Of a stretch of DNA of 8,240 nt, positions 1-6,404 are shown piece by piece (position 1 is the stretch's first letter; the number at the start of each line of letters is the position of its first letter). The DNA comes from Caldithrix sp. RBG_13_44_9 (GTDB lineage: Bacteria; Calditrichota; Calditrichia; RBG-13-44-9), in NCBI GenBank assembly GCA_001771055.1, contig MESS01000095.1, forward strand, positions 3,400-11,639, given 5' to 3'. The notes below the pieces were generated by a model that was not told where the DNA came from, ran no database searches, and saw only the letters and a program-made list of their open reading frames with translations. Made by a program: the position numbers and the translations under genes.

Positions 1-1
1 A

Positions 2-487
2 GAGAGACCAGTCTCAGGGAAATTAAGCTTAACTCACATTCTCCTTGATCCTAAAAGTTCCAGAGAAGAGGCTCTCTTCCTGCAGCAAACCCACGCTGAA
101 TTTGCCAACTGCATTCGCAATCAATCCTGGGGGGAACGGAAAGAAAATCATCTGAATAAAATTAATTTCACCGGTTTTTGGGACAGTGAGGATCGCTTCC
201 GGATTTTAGGAGAAGTGGAGTACATGGAACGGATAGAAACCGGATTGAAAACAGCTGATTCCCTGCTCAATAGGCTGTTTACTGATAAAAATATACCCCG
301 GGAAAACTATTCACCCGATCTCGTCACCCGCCTGGCTCAGCAGCTTTATTTGCTGGAAAAGGCCTACCAATCGGTTGTCAATGATCTGCCCAAAGATGTA
401 TTTCTAAAAATTGAAGCCGGCCGTACCGGTCCCGAGCGGAACGGTACTCAGAAAAATTTCTTCCTGAATATCTGCAAAATGTACTAG
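2..487 (+). CDS. Release-factor-like (PCRF-domain) protein, 5'-partial, ends at in-frame UAG
   Basis: The frame is open from the left edge, so the true N-terminus lies outside the window. About 161 residues are visible. They are helical and charged early on (residues 1-110, with 'DPKSSREEA' and 'GFWDSEDRF'). The segment 'DVFLKIEAG' at 395-421, and 'FFLNICKMY' just before the stop, resemble the core of the PCRF domain of peptide-chain release factors, where an 'I-x-AG' strand is followed by a helix ending 'MYxxWA'. The amber codon at 485-487 falls inside that helix, and 'QWAARRRMRLVVLEE' continues in the same frame, so this and the next entry are probably halves of one gene. The release-factor resemblance comes from reading motifs and is moderately certain. 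The function is unknown. Alternatives are a true pseudogene, a sequencing error (CAG to TAG would restore Gln), or stop-codon readthrough. Confidence 0.6.
   Translation, partial: ERPVSGKLSLTHILLDPKSSREEALFLQQTHAEFANCIRNQSWGERKENHLNKINFTGFWDSEDRFRILGEVEYMERIETGLKTADSLLNRLFTDKNIPRENYSPDLVTRLAQQLYLLEKAYQSVVNDLPKDVFLKIEAGRTGPERNGTQKNFFLNICKMY
485..487 (+). other. In-frame amber codon splitting the release-factor-like gene
   Basis: TAG sits directly between 'KMY' and 'QWAARRRM', with the same frame open on both sides (2-484 and 488-886). The following codon is CAG, giving UAG-CAG. That is partly like the UAG-CAR-YYA leaky-stop context known from plant viruses, but the third codon, UGG, does not match. 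UAG is also the ordinary terminator of the genes ending at 889, 3022 and 4079, so a genome-wide reassignment of UAG is unlikely. Confidence 0.8.
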
Positions 488-508
488 CAGTGGGCGGCCA
501 GGCGGCGA

Positions 509-889
509 ATGCGCCTGGTAGTACTGGAGGAAAAAACCGATCTGGCTCCATACTATTTTGTTGCAGCGGTATCGGGTTTTGGATCCTACATGATTCTGTC
601 AGAAGAAAATGGTTTACATATTTATGAACAGCCGAAAAACAACCAGAGATCCTTTCAACGATTTAATGTCATGGTCACTGTCCAGCCGCAGCCATACCTT
701 CCAATCCATGGGCTATCTGAACTAGTTAAACAAGCCGAAAGCTGTTTCGCGGCTATAATGAAACGCAAATCCAATGTGGTGCGGCATTACCGGGAAAATC
801 CTTCACCCCTGGTAAGGGATCATCGGCGGAACTGGCGCAGTGGTCGGATCGACCGGATTTTTGATGGAAATTTTGATCTGTTCTCTTAG
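509..889 (+). CDS. C-terminal part of the release-factor-like protein (PCRF-like, no GGQ)
   Basis: In frame with the upstream partial ORF; coding sense really begins at 488, right after the amber codon. The first ATG (509) has no SD before it, only GC-rich sequence that reads as protein, so it is unlikely to be a real start. Release-factor-like segments appear in order. 'RMRLVVLEE' (about residues 1-8) is the strand after the PCRF helix. 'AAVSGFGSYMILSEENGLHIYE' region (19-40) corresponds to the factor segment containing 'G..AYg.L..E.GvH'. 'RFNVMVTVQPQP' (51-62) matches 'R..V.V.V.P'. The last 40 residues, with 'PLVRDHRRNWRSGRIDRIFDG', resemble the release-factor C-terminus ('vtDHR.g.....ld.vldGdld'). 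The catalytic GGQ domain that should lie between residues 62 and 90 is absent, so peptidyl-tRNA hydrolysis is not expected. Its role is unknown. Confidence 0.55.
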   Translation: MRLVVLEEKTDLAPYYFVAAVSGFGSYMILSEENGLHIYEQPKNNQRSFQRFNVMVTVQPQPYLPIHGLSELVKQAESCFAAIMKRKSNVVRHYRENPSPLVRDHRRNWRSGRIDRIFDGNFDLFS

Positions 890-991
890 TTCATAATCAA
901 ATTATGTTGTTTCATCACCGGTAATTTTTAGCCTGATTAATTCATAGAATAGTTTTTACTTGAATTAAAATCAGTGAAACTAATATCTTAT

Positions 992-1021
992 ACTTGTCAC
1001 CGTTTAAAAACCGTGGCAAGT
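992..1021. repeat. Imperfect hairpin in intergenic region
   Basis: ACTTGTCAC (992-1000) pairs with GTGGCAAGT (1013-1021) over 9 bp including one G-U, around a 12-nt loop. It is not followed by a T-run on the plus strand, and on the minus strand only A/T-mixed sequence follows, so it does not look like an intrinsic terminator. It could be an RNA structure or a protein-binding site; nothing in the sequence decides. Confidence 0.35.
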
Positions 1022-1202
1022 AAAAAATGAACAATCCTTTGATTTCTTTTTGTTTATGAATTAGGCAGATTAGAAAATTTTTATTCCCAAAATATCTGAA
1101 GAGGAACTGACCTGGTTTTTTCTGCAAGGAATTCCGCTGTAATTAATAACTTAAGCAGACCAATGACTTTCAAAAACATTCTTATCACAAGCTATAATTC
1201 CC

Positions 1203-1231
1203 TTGTTAACTGAAAATTTCTGACTTAATAT
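1203..1231 (+). promoter_or_regulatory. Candidate sigma70-type promoter for the secreted-protein gene
   Basis: TTGTTA (1203-1208) and TAATAT (1226-1231) are separated by 17 nt, the preferred spacing. Each box matches the consensus at four of six positions. The start codon lies about 150 nt downstream. The region is AT-rich, so chance matches are expected and the call is weak. Confidence 0.25.
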
Positions 1232-1381
1232 TAGACACTTTAATTCGAATTCTTACTTTTAAAAATTTTAAAGTGCTGTTTTTAATTTAATAGAACACCC
1301 TCACCATTATATAAACTTGCTCTAAATCTATTATATCCTTTTTCAATACTTTAACATATTTCTTAATACAAGGAGAAAAAT

Positions 1382-3022
1382 ATGAATCATTGTTTTAAAT
1401 TTGTAACAGTACTATTTGTCATGCTGCTTTTACTGAGCCAGGGTATTATGGCCCAGGCGGCTCAACGGCAAAGGGAGCGAAGCTCGGCACCCAAGCCAAT
1501 TCCCTCTGCTTCTCAGTTATTGCTGGCCACCCCCGAGAATACCGAGCAGCTGCCCTTTTTCTCTAATTTCGAAAGTGGCATCACTGGATGGACGCTGGAC
1601 GGACAATTCAACCTGATCCAGAACGCCCAGAACTTTTCAGTTCTCAGTCCTGGAATCAATCCCACCCTGGTTACTTTACCCGACGATGGGCATCTGCCAT
1701 CCGCCTATAGCGGCAGCCGGATGTGCTGGTTTGGCGAAACCTCAACCGGTACCTTTATAGGTGCTGGTTGGGATACTATCCCTCAATACCCACTAAACGG
1801 CGGTTTATCGGCCGAACCTCAGGATGGATCTCTGATTACTCCGGCTATTGATCTGACCAGCGTTTCCAGCGCCCAGCTGAGTTTTAAGACCTGGTGGGAA
1901 ATAGAAGGGGTGGATGTTGATGCCTATGATGTGATGCAATTGGAAATTTCTCCCGATAACGGAGTTAATTTTTATCCCATCGGACGTGGCCTGATCAATC
2001 CCTTGAATGATGTGGATGGTGAACCCTGGAAGGCTTACAGCTCCGGCGGGCTCGGCCAGGTCGGAGTCTGGTTAGATCAATTATTTGATTTAACTCCCTG
2101 GGTGGGCAATACTGTTCATATTCGTTTCCGCTTTGACACAGGGGATGATCTCTATAACGGTTTTCGCGGATGGTTTATCGATGATGTTAGCGTAACTGAC
2201 GCACCCCTGCCGGCACCCAATATTCTTAGTGTCCAGCCTTCAGTTGCTTATCCTGAGGAACTGGTAAACGTTATTGGACAAAACTTTGTCAATGGAGCCG
2301 AGGTTAGTGTAGGCGGTTTGGCGGTTTCAGCTATCGTCAGCACCAGCCTTGCACAGTTGGAAGTCCCGTTTTTAGCAGCAGGAACTTATGATGTTACCAT
2401 CACTAATCCGGACGGTCAATCGGATACAGAAGTCAATGGCTTAACGATCACCAACACCTTTCCGCCACAAATTTATTCTATCGATCCCGATTCAGTAGAT
2501 GTAGGCACCTCGGTTGTTGTCACAGTGGCTGGTTTTGATTTTGATCTGGGTTCAGTAGTTGATATTGGAGGGATTCCCTTGTCCAACCAGGCTGTTGTCA
2601 ATTCCTCTACAATAACAGGAAATAGTTCGAGCACCTTACCAGGTGGTATTTATAATGTAACAGTAACAAATTCCGACGGCCAATCCGACGTATTAGTACT
2701 AGGATTTGAAGTTTATGATCCAACCGGAATTAAGGATGGGGATTTAACAGGATTGCCGGAGAATTTTAAGTTGTTGCAGAATTATCCCAATCCGTTCAAT
2801 CCGTCGACTAATATTCAATTTGGACTGGCAAAAACTTCTCATGTTAAATTGGAAGTATTTGACCTGCTGGGTAAAAAAGTAGCTTCTATTTTGGATGATC
2901 AGATGTCAGCCGGATATCACACGGTGAAGTTTGATGCAAGTTCTCTGGCGGGAGGTATATATTACTACCGGATACAGACCGACGAATATGTGGCTTCCAA
3001 AAAATTAGTATTGACGAAATAG
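1382..3022 (+). CDS. Secreted T9SS cargo: jelly-roll domain, two IPT/TIG domains, C-terminal sorting domain
   Basis: This 546-residue protein starts at an ATG with AAGGAG (1370-1375) six nucleotides upstream. Residues 1-26 form a Sec signal peptide: a hydrophobic core at about 7-22 and likely cleavage after 'AQA' at 24-26. Residues about 57-274 form a beta-sandwich of the MAM/cleaved-adhesin (concanavalin-like) type, with 'FESGITGW' near the start and 'GWFIDDVSV' at the end. Such domains usually bind glycans or proteins. Residues about 278-357 and 360-445 are two IPT/TIG immunoglobulin-like domains sharing a 'DGQSD' motif. Residues 458-546 form a FlgD-like type A T9SS sorting domain with 'NYPNPFNPST', 'FDLLGKKV', 'GGIYYYR' and a terminal 'KKLVLTK'. 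The protein is expected to cross the outer membrane through the Por secretion system and be released or attached to the surface, probably losing the sorting domain. No catalytic motif is seen, so an adhesin or structural role is more likely than an enzyme. It appears monocistronic, with a terminator just downstream. Confidence 0.9.
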   Translation: MNHCFKFVTVLFVMLLLLSQGIMAQAAQRQRERSSAPKPIPSASQLLLATPENTEQLPFFSNFESGITGWTLDGQFNLIQNAQNFSVLSPGINPTLVTLPDDGHLPSAYSGSRMCWFGETSTGTFIGAGWDTIPQYPLNGGLSAEPQDGSLITPAIDLTSVSSAQLSFKTWWEIEGVDVDAYDVMQLEISPDNGVNFYPIGRGLINPLNDVDGEPWKAYSSGGLGQVGVWLDQLFDLTPWVGNTVHIRFRFDTGDDLYNGFRGWFIDDVSVTDAPLPAPNILSVQPSVAYPEELVNVIGQNFVNGAEVSVGGLAVSAIVSTSLAQLEVPFLAAGTYDVTITNPDGQSDTEVNGLTITNTFPPQIYSIDPDSVDVGTSVVVTVAGFDFDLGSVVDIGGIPLSNQAVVNSSTITGNSSSTLPGGIYNVTVTNSDGQSDVLVLGFEVYDPTGIKDGDLTGLPENFKLLQNYPNPFNPSTNIQFGLAKTSHVKLEVFDLLGKKVASILDDQMSAGYHTVKFDASSLAGGIYYYRIQTDEYVASKKLVLTK

Positions 3023-3042
3023 TTCTAAGTACGTAATATCTC

Positions 3043-3080
3043 ATCCTCCTGGAGCTGATCAGGTTTCAGGAGGATTTTTT
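3043..3080 (+). terminator. Rho-independent terminator after the secreted-protein gene
   Basis: A perfect 9-bp stem, ATCCTCCTG (3043-3051) with CAGGAGGAT (3067-3075), encloses a 15-nt loop and runs into six Ts (3075-3080). It begins about 20 bp after the stop codon at 3022. This is the strongest intrinsic terminator in the window. Confidence 0.88.
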
Positions 3081-3286
3081 AACATCTTCGGTTACCTGGA
3101 TATGTTTTAAAAATATCACCTTTGTCAGCTTCATCTGTTTCCCGGTAATAATTTTGTTTTTAAAATACCATGATTCTCTATTTCTTATTTCCTTTTTTTA
3201 TTCGTAAATTTACAGTGAACTTTTAACTGAATACCTCCGTATGGTCAAGGGGAAATTTTTTAAAAGGAATTCATAAGAATCATATC

Positions 3287-3293
3287 GAGGAGG
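3287..3293 (+). promoter_or_regulatory. Strong ribosome binding site of the STAS gene
   Basis: GAGGAGG ends seven nucleotides before the ATG at 3301, close to optimal, and fixes that start. No convincing promoter is visible between the terminator at 3080 and this site. Confidence 0.75.
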
Positions 3294-3300
3294 AACAGAA

Positions 3301-3639
3301 ATGTTGTCTATCCAGGAATTAAAGGATGGGGATATTATCATCTTACAGGTTGCCGGTAAGATGCTGGACACCGATGCCCGGGCACTTTCAGAAAAGGTGA
3401 AAGAGTTGGTTACGGGAGGTGTCCGTAAGATCATTCTCGATTTGAGCGGTATCAATCTAATGAACAGTTGCTTTGGCCTGGGGATTATTGCTTCCTGCTG
3501 GGGCAACATGAATCGCGCCAATGGTAAACTGGTTATTGCTAATCCCAGCCCGAAAGTAACCAAACTACTGGAAATCACCAAACTGAATCAGGTGTTCGCC
3601 GTTTATCAGACACTTGAGCAGGCCAAACTAAAAATGTAA
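3301..3639 (+). CDS. STAS-domain protein (anti-sigma-factor antagonist type)
   Basis: A stand-alone 112-residue STAS domain, the usual length for SpoIIAA/RsbV-type regulators. These bind a serine-kinase anti-sigma factor when unphosphorylated and release the sigma factor or another output (partner switching in the cytoplasm). The fold is readable: beta strands at about 3-7 and 11-18, a helix at 23-38, strand 'KIILDLSG' at 43-50, the phosphosite loop at 54-61, a helix at 62-73, strand 'KLVIAN' at 76-81 and the final helix at 83-92. The loop reads 'MNSCFGLG', where the family usually has 'DSSGLG' or 'DSTGLG'. Asp is replaced by Asn, the usual phosphorylated Ser/Thr by Cys, and one residue appears to be inserted. 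Ser56 remains and might still be modified. No kinase or phosphatase partner lies in the window. Family assignment is firm; the exact signalling role is inferred. Confidence 0.88.
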   Translation: MLSIQELKDGDIIILQVAGKMLDTDARALSEKVKELVTGGVRKIILDLSGINLMNSCFGLGIIASCWGNMNRANGKLVIANPSPKVTKLLEITKLNQVFAVYQTLEQAKLKM

Positions 3640-3697
3640 TTATTCACACCCTGGTGAGAGAGGAGATTGATCCTCTGCTGCCAAAATAAACGCGAGT

Positions 3698-3703
3698 TAT
3701 AAT
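3698..3703 (+). promoter_or_regulatory. Possible -10 element upstream of the YciI-like gene
   Basis: An exact TATAAT lies in the 164-bp gap after the STAS gene, about 100 nt before the YciI-like start. The hexamer 17 nt upstream (CTGCTG) is a poor -35 match and there is no extended -10 TG, so this is only a candidate. Confidence 0.25.
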
Positions 3704-3780
3704 TAAATTTTTCAAAGACCACTAAATAATAGTTAGCCAGACCCTATCCCGCAGGCAGACCTCTGAAAACACCATAAACA

Positions 3781-3785
3781 AGGAG
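3781..3785 (+). promoter_or_regulatory. SD site that questions the start of the YciI-like gene
   Basis: AGGAG ends 18 nt before the first ATG (3804), too far for normal use, but exactly 6 nt before a GTA codon at 3792 in the same frame. Starting there would give 'V/M-KKFMFLHFG', resembling the 'MKKFMxL' opening common in YciI-like proteins. The placement suggests initiation at 3792 by a non-standard codon, or a mutated or misread ATG/GTG. Confidence 0.5.
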
Positions 3786-3803
3786 AGAGAAGTAAAAAAG
3801 TTT

Positions 3804-4079
3804 ATGTTTCTGCATTTCGGATTTGAAAAACCTACCCCGGAAATCATGAAGGCTTGGGAAGCTTGGTTTGAATCGATCTCCGACAAGCAAGTGGACCAGG
3901 GTGGTTTCAGTGAGGGTCGAGAAATCTCGAAAAGTGGAACCAAGAACCTACCATGGAATATGGAATCCATTACTGGTTACAACATCATCGAGGCGGAGAG
4001 CCTTGATGCTGCTGAGAAACTTGCCCAAAGCAATCCATTTATTGCGAGCATTCGAATCTACGAATTGAGGTCAATGTAG
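3804..4079 (+). CDS. YciI-like (DGPF-type) small protein
   Basis: 91 residues from the first ATG, or 95 if initiation occurs at GTA 3792, where the SD site points. The pattern fits the YciI/YCII-related alpha-beta (ferredoxin-like) fold: strand 'FMFLHFGF', a helix with 'EIMKAWEAWFESI' (13-25), a turn with 'GGFSEGREI' (33-41), the hallmark segment 'ITGYNIIEAESLDAAEKLAQSNPF' region (56-79), and final strand 'SIRIYEL' (82-88). Many relatives carry a 'DGPF' motif just before the 'GYxIIEA' segment; here that place reads 'LPWNMES'. The His found in the first helix of many relatives is also missing, so any catalytic role is doubtful. Family members are often of unknown function or occur beside ECF sigma factors. 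It is separated from the STAS gene by 164 bp, so co-transcription is uncertain. Confidence 0.72.
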   Translation: MFLHFGFEKPTPEIMKAWEAWFESISDKQVDQGGFSEGREISKSGTKNLPWNMESITGYNIIEAESLDAAEKLAQSNPFIASIRIYELRSM

Positions 4080-4318
4080 ACTCGTTTGTTTCTCGTAAAT
4101 GTCTTCTCGTCAATACAACAGGACAACTGTGCATCCGGTGAGGGGCCTCTTGCTGACTAACAATGTATTGCAGGTGATAGATAGGACAATATGTAGAATC
4201 GAGATATGGCAGAATCATTTAATCCTCCCAAGATCTCTCTCTTAATTCCGGCCCTGGGGTCCTGAAAAATCGGTCCGTTCTCTCTGTTAAAATTTACCTC
4301 AAATTAGTACACCTGTAG
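4080..4318. other. Convergent intergenic region without clear terminator
   Basis: The plus-strand YciI-like gene and the minus-strand hydrogenase endopeptidase gene converge here. I looked for a GC stem with a T-run on both strands and found only short or imperfect pairings such as GAGGGGCCTC near 4140. No RNA gene or supported ORF is seen. Confidence 0.45.
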
Positions 4319-4780
4319 TTAGCTCTCTCCAATTTCTTTCATTATCATCGAAATCAGAGCAGGAATGCTTGCCTGGACTTCCGGGGTTAAATTGGTGGAA
4401 AAATCAAGGTACTCTTTGGCAACAATACCATAAAAGAGAATCTGTGGGCACGGTACAATTTTCCTGGAGTGATAGAGTAATTCCTTAAGGCCATTCTGAT
4501 GAGCAGATATTGGATTTTCCTTTTCGAAATTCAATCTTTCAACTGCTGATTGCACGATAGTTCCCGCTGGCAAGTCAGCTTTGAACGAATCAATGATGAT
4601 AACCTTCTTTTTCCCTTCAAAATGAGAAATGAGTTCAAATCCACCTGTTCCACCGTCCAGAATTTCCACATTACTTCTTTGAGGAATTTTCTGTAATTCT
4701 TGAACCACATGAATTCCCAATCCTTCATCCGCCAGAAGCAGATTCCCGATCCCTAAAATAAGAATATTGGCAGAAGTCAA
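4319..4780 (-). CDS. hyaD: [NiFe]-hydrogenase maturation endopeptidase (HyaD/HybD family)
   Basis: 153 residues, the usual length for this family. The enzyme senses nickel in the immature large subunit and cleaves its C-terminal extension in the cytoplasm, closing the active site. The N-terminal strand-loop 'ILGIGNLLLADEGLG' (8-22) is the family signature. Glu19, Asp64 and His94 match the three nickel-contacting residues of E. coli HybD (Glu16, Asp62, His93). 'DGGTGG' (42-47) is the second family motif. The start is TTG at 4780: no ATG lies near the N-terminus (the next Met is beyond residue 140), and AAAGGTGA sits 7 nt upstream. It follows the large-subunit gene after 136 bp in the same direction, and its substrate is presumably that subunit, whose C-terminus carries a matching 14-residue extension. 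The symbol is given by homology and does not assert subgroup. Confidence 0.93.
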   Translation of the reverse strand: MTSANILILGIGNLLLADEGLGIHVVQELQKIPQRSNVEILDGGTGGFELISHFEGKKKVIIIDSFKADLPAGTIVQSAVERLNFEKENPISAHQNGLKELLYHSRKIVPCPQILFYGIVAKEYLDFSTNLTPEVQASIPALISMIMKEIGES

Positions 4781-4787
4781 TTCGAAT

Positions 4788-4795
4788 TCACCTTT
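4788..4795 (-). promoter_or_regulatory. SD site supporting the TTG start of the endopeptidase
   Basis: On the minus strand the sequence reads AAAGGTGA, then seven nucleotides, then TTG. This is what selects TTG at 4780 as the start. Confidence 0.65.
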
Positions 4796-4845
4796 ACAGA
4801 ATTATTATGTCTCGAAGTGCCCCGCTAACCAGTCTGCTAAAGCAT

Positions 4846-4865
4846 AAAAGAAGTATTCTTCTTTT
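4846..4865. repeat. Perfect inverted repeat between large-subunit and endopeptidase genes
   Basis: AAAAGAAG (4846-4853), TATT, CTTCTTTT (4858-4865) form an 8-bp stem with a 4-nt loop. The stem has only two G-C pairs and no T-run follows on the minus strand, so it would be a weak terminator at most. It may be an mRNA processing or attenuation point between structural and maturation genes, or chance in AT-rich DNA. Confidence 0.35.
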
Positions 4866-4916
4866 CGGCCTGTTTCAGAATTTAAAATCTCTTAACTCAC
4901 CAGAAGTTTTATCCCA

Positions 4917-6398
4917 TTAAATCACCCGGAAAGTTTTTTCAGATTTACCAATCTCTGCCAAATGAACAGCGCAGGCTAAACAAGGATCGAAAGATCGGAC
5001 TATCCGGGCCAATTCGAACGGATTGTTGGTGTCATCTATTACTGTACCAATTAACGCCTCTTCAATAGGACCGGCCTGACCTTTGTCGTCTTTAGGTGAA
5101 GCATTCCAGGTGGTAGGAACAATGGCCTGATATCTAGCTATTTTCTGATTTTGGATTTCAATCCAATGTCCCAGTGCCCCACGGGCCGCATCCCACAATC
5201 CCATTCCTTCTCCAGAATCAGGGATTTGGTGGGGGACACAGACCGGTTCTTCCAGTTTAACCTGCATGATCATGCCAGTAATTTCATCAGCAACTACCTT
5301 GCATTCCAGCGCCCGAGCGATATGCCTACCCATGACAGAACATAACTCATCTGAACCGACCTGTAACTTGTTTAGTGTCTCATCGATCAATTGATTGATT
5401 TTGGGATTGCTGCGAGTTTCGTAAGCTATTTTCAGTCTGGCGAGCGGTCCTACTTCGTAGCTCTCTCCATTGTATCGTGGCGCTTTTAACCAGCTGTAGG
5501 CTCCCGGTTTGTCAGGATTCGGTGTAGTATCACCCTGACGGGGATGCTTATGACTGGATGAATCATACCAGGAGTACTTGACATCTTCTGCGATTTGGTT
5601 GACATCCACCGGATAAACTTTTTCTTTTGACATCCTGGCCATCTGAAAAAAACGCTTTCTTTTAGTGACCTCCGGTTCTGAATCAAGATCAAAAAGACCA
5701 AACGAGAGATAGTTCCCGCAACCTTTACCGATTTGAAAGTAGTCCCGGTAGATCTGGCCAACAGTAATCACATCCGGGATGTAGACATTATCGATAAAAT
5801 CTGTCAGCTCTTTCAGGCGCCACAAAGAGGTGGTAATATTATCAATGCGTGGAATGATGGTCACCCCTCCAGGAGTAATAGAGGCCATGTGTGGCATTTT
5901 TCCTGACCAAATGGCGCAAAGTTCATGAGCCTTCAGGCGGATCTGGTAAGCCTCAATATAATGTTCCACCAACTTTTCCCGCACTGTCTCCGGAACCCGA
6001 TAGTCCGCTTCATATCTTGGGACAAATGGGGGTATATCAGGTCCACGGTAATAATCCAGCGACGCCAGATGGTAGAAATGCAAGATGTGAGATTGAATAT
6101 AATTCGATCCCTGCATGATGTTGCGGATAATTCGCCCATTATCTGGCGGCATCACTCCAAAAGCATTGTCCAGGGCTTGCGAAGAGGCAATAGCATGGGG
6201 AGTGGGACAAACTCCACAAAAGCGTTGAGTAATCTGCACGGCGTCTATCGGATTTCGGCCAGTTAGAATCTGCTCAAAACCGCGATACAATGTTCCTTTG
6301 GATTTGGCCTCAACCACTTTCTTGTTATCAATCACTGCCTCAATATCTAAATGGCCCTCTATGCGGGTCATTGGATCAATCTTAATAATGGTCTTCAT
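4917..6398 (-). CDS. hyaB: [NiFe]-hydrogenase large subunit (group 1, NiFeSe-like lineage but Cys-containing)
   Basis: 493 residues, shorter than typical membrane-bound group 1 large subunits (about 550-600) and closer to [NiFeSe]-type ones. It holds the Ni-Fe(CN)2CO site and oxidises or makes H2. The N-terminus has 'DPMTRIEGH' (8-16, with Glu14 in the proton path). The first ligand motif is 'RFCGVCPTPH' (Cys61, Cys64, His68). The second is 'DPCLACAVH' (Cys473, Cys476, His479). 'PGGV' and 'PRYNGESYEVGPLAR' in the middle, and 'ARGALGHW' and 'TWNASPKD' towards the C-terminus, are family signatures. Cys473, where [NiFeSe] enzymes have selenocysteine, is encoded by TGT, not TGA. The 14 residues after His479 are the expected extension removed by the endopeptidase. 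The protein has no signal of its own and should ride out with the Tat-bearing small subunit. Its ATG lies 6 bp after the small-subunit stop codon. Confidence 0.97.
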   Translation of the reverse strand: MKTIIKIDPMTRIEGHLDIEAVIDNKKVVEAKSKGTLYRGFEQILTGRNPIDAVQITQRFCGVCPTPHAIASSQALDNAFGVMPPDNGRIIRNIMQGSNYIQSHILHFYHLASLDYYRGPDIPPFVPRYEADYRVPETVREKLVEHYIEAYQIRLKAHELCAIWSGKMPHMASITPGGVTIIPRIDNITTSLWRLKELTDFIDNVYIPDVITVGQIYRDYFQIGKGCGNYLSFGLFDLDSEPEVTKRKRFFQMARMSKEKVYPVDVNQIAEDVKYSWYDSSSHKHPRQGDTTPNPDKPGAYSWLKAPRYNGESYEVGPLARLKIAYETRSNPKINQLIDETLNKLQVGSDELCSVMGRHIARALECKVVADEITGMIMQVKLEEPVCVPHQIPDSGEGMGLWDAARGALGHWIEIQNQKIARYQAIVPTTWNASPKDDKGQAGPIEEALIGTVIDDTNNPFELARIVRSFDPCLACAVHLAEIGKSEKTFRVI

Positions 6399-6404
6399 GA
6401 TTAT

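Larger units (their letters stand above)
890..1381. other. AT-rich intergenic region, no gene seen
   Basis: This 492-bp gap separates the release-factor-like gene from the secreted protein. It is visibly richer in A and T than the flanking genes. The only long reading frame (minus strand, 942-1127) gives a low-complexity hydrophobic peptide without an SD and is judged spurious. A 6-bp inverted repeat, CATAAT-CAA-ATTATG, lies at 892-906 just after the stop of the first gene. It has no GC core and only a weak T-rich tail, so it is at best a poor terminator. A longer hairpin and a candidate promoter are listed separately. Confidence 0.6.

Noticed and set aside
479..512. RF2-type programmed +1 frameshift at the stop codon
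   Set aside because: The similarity to release factors continues in the same frame after the stop, and no upstream SD-like stimulator or CUU-UGA slippery site is present.
942..1127. 61-residue minus-strand ORF
   Set aside because: Hydrophobic, Lys/Phe/Ile/Leu-rich translation of AT-rich DNA, with no SD and no recognisable motif.
3210..3581. 123-residue minus-strand ORF opposite the STAS gene
   Set aside because: Antisense shadow of a well-supported STAS-domain gene that has a strong SD.
3659..3676. Hairpin AGAGGA/TCCTCT after the STAS gene
   Set aside because: Six-base stem without a following T-run on the plus strand; too weak to call a terminator.
4206..4265. 19-codon plus-strand ORF in the convergent gap
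   Set aside because: Very short, no SD, no sign of conservation visible.
5925..6266. 113-residue plus-strand ORF inside the large-subunit gene
   Set aside because: Antisense shadow of the hydrogenase large subunit; no SD and no domain.
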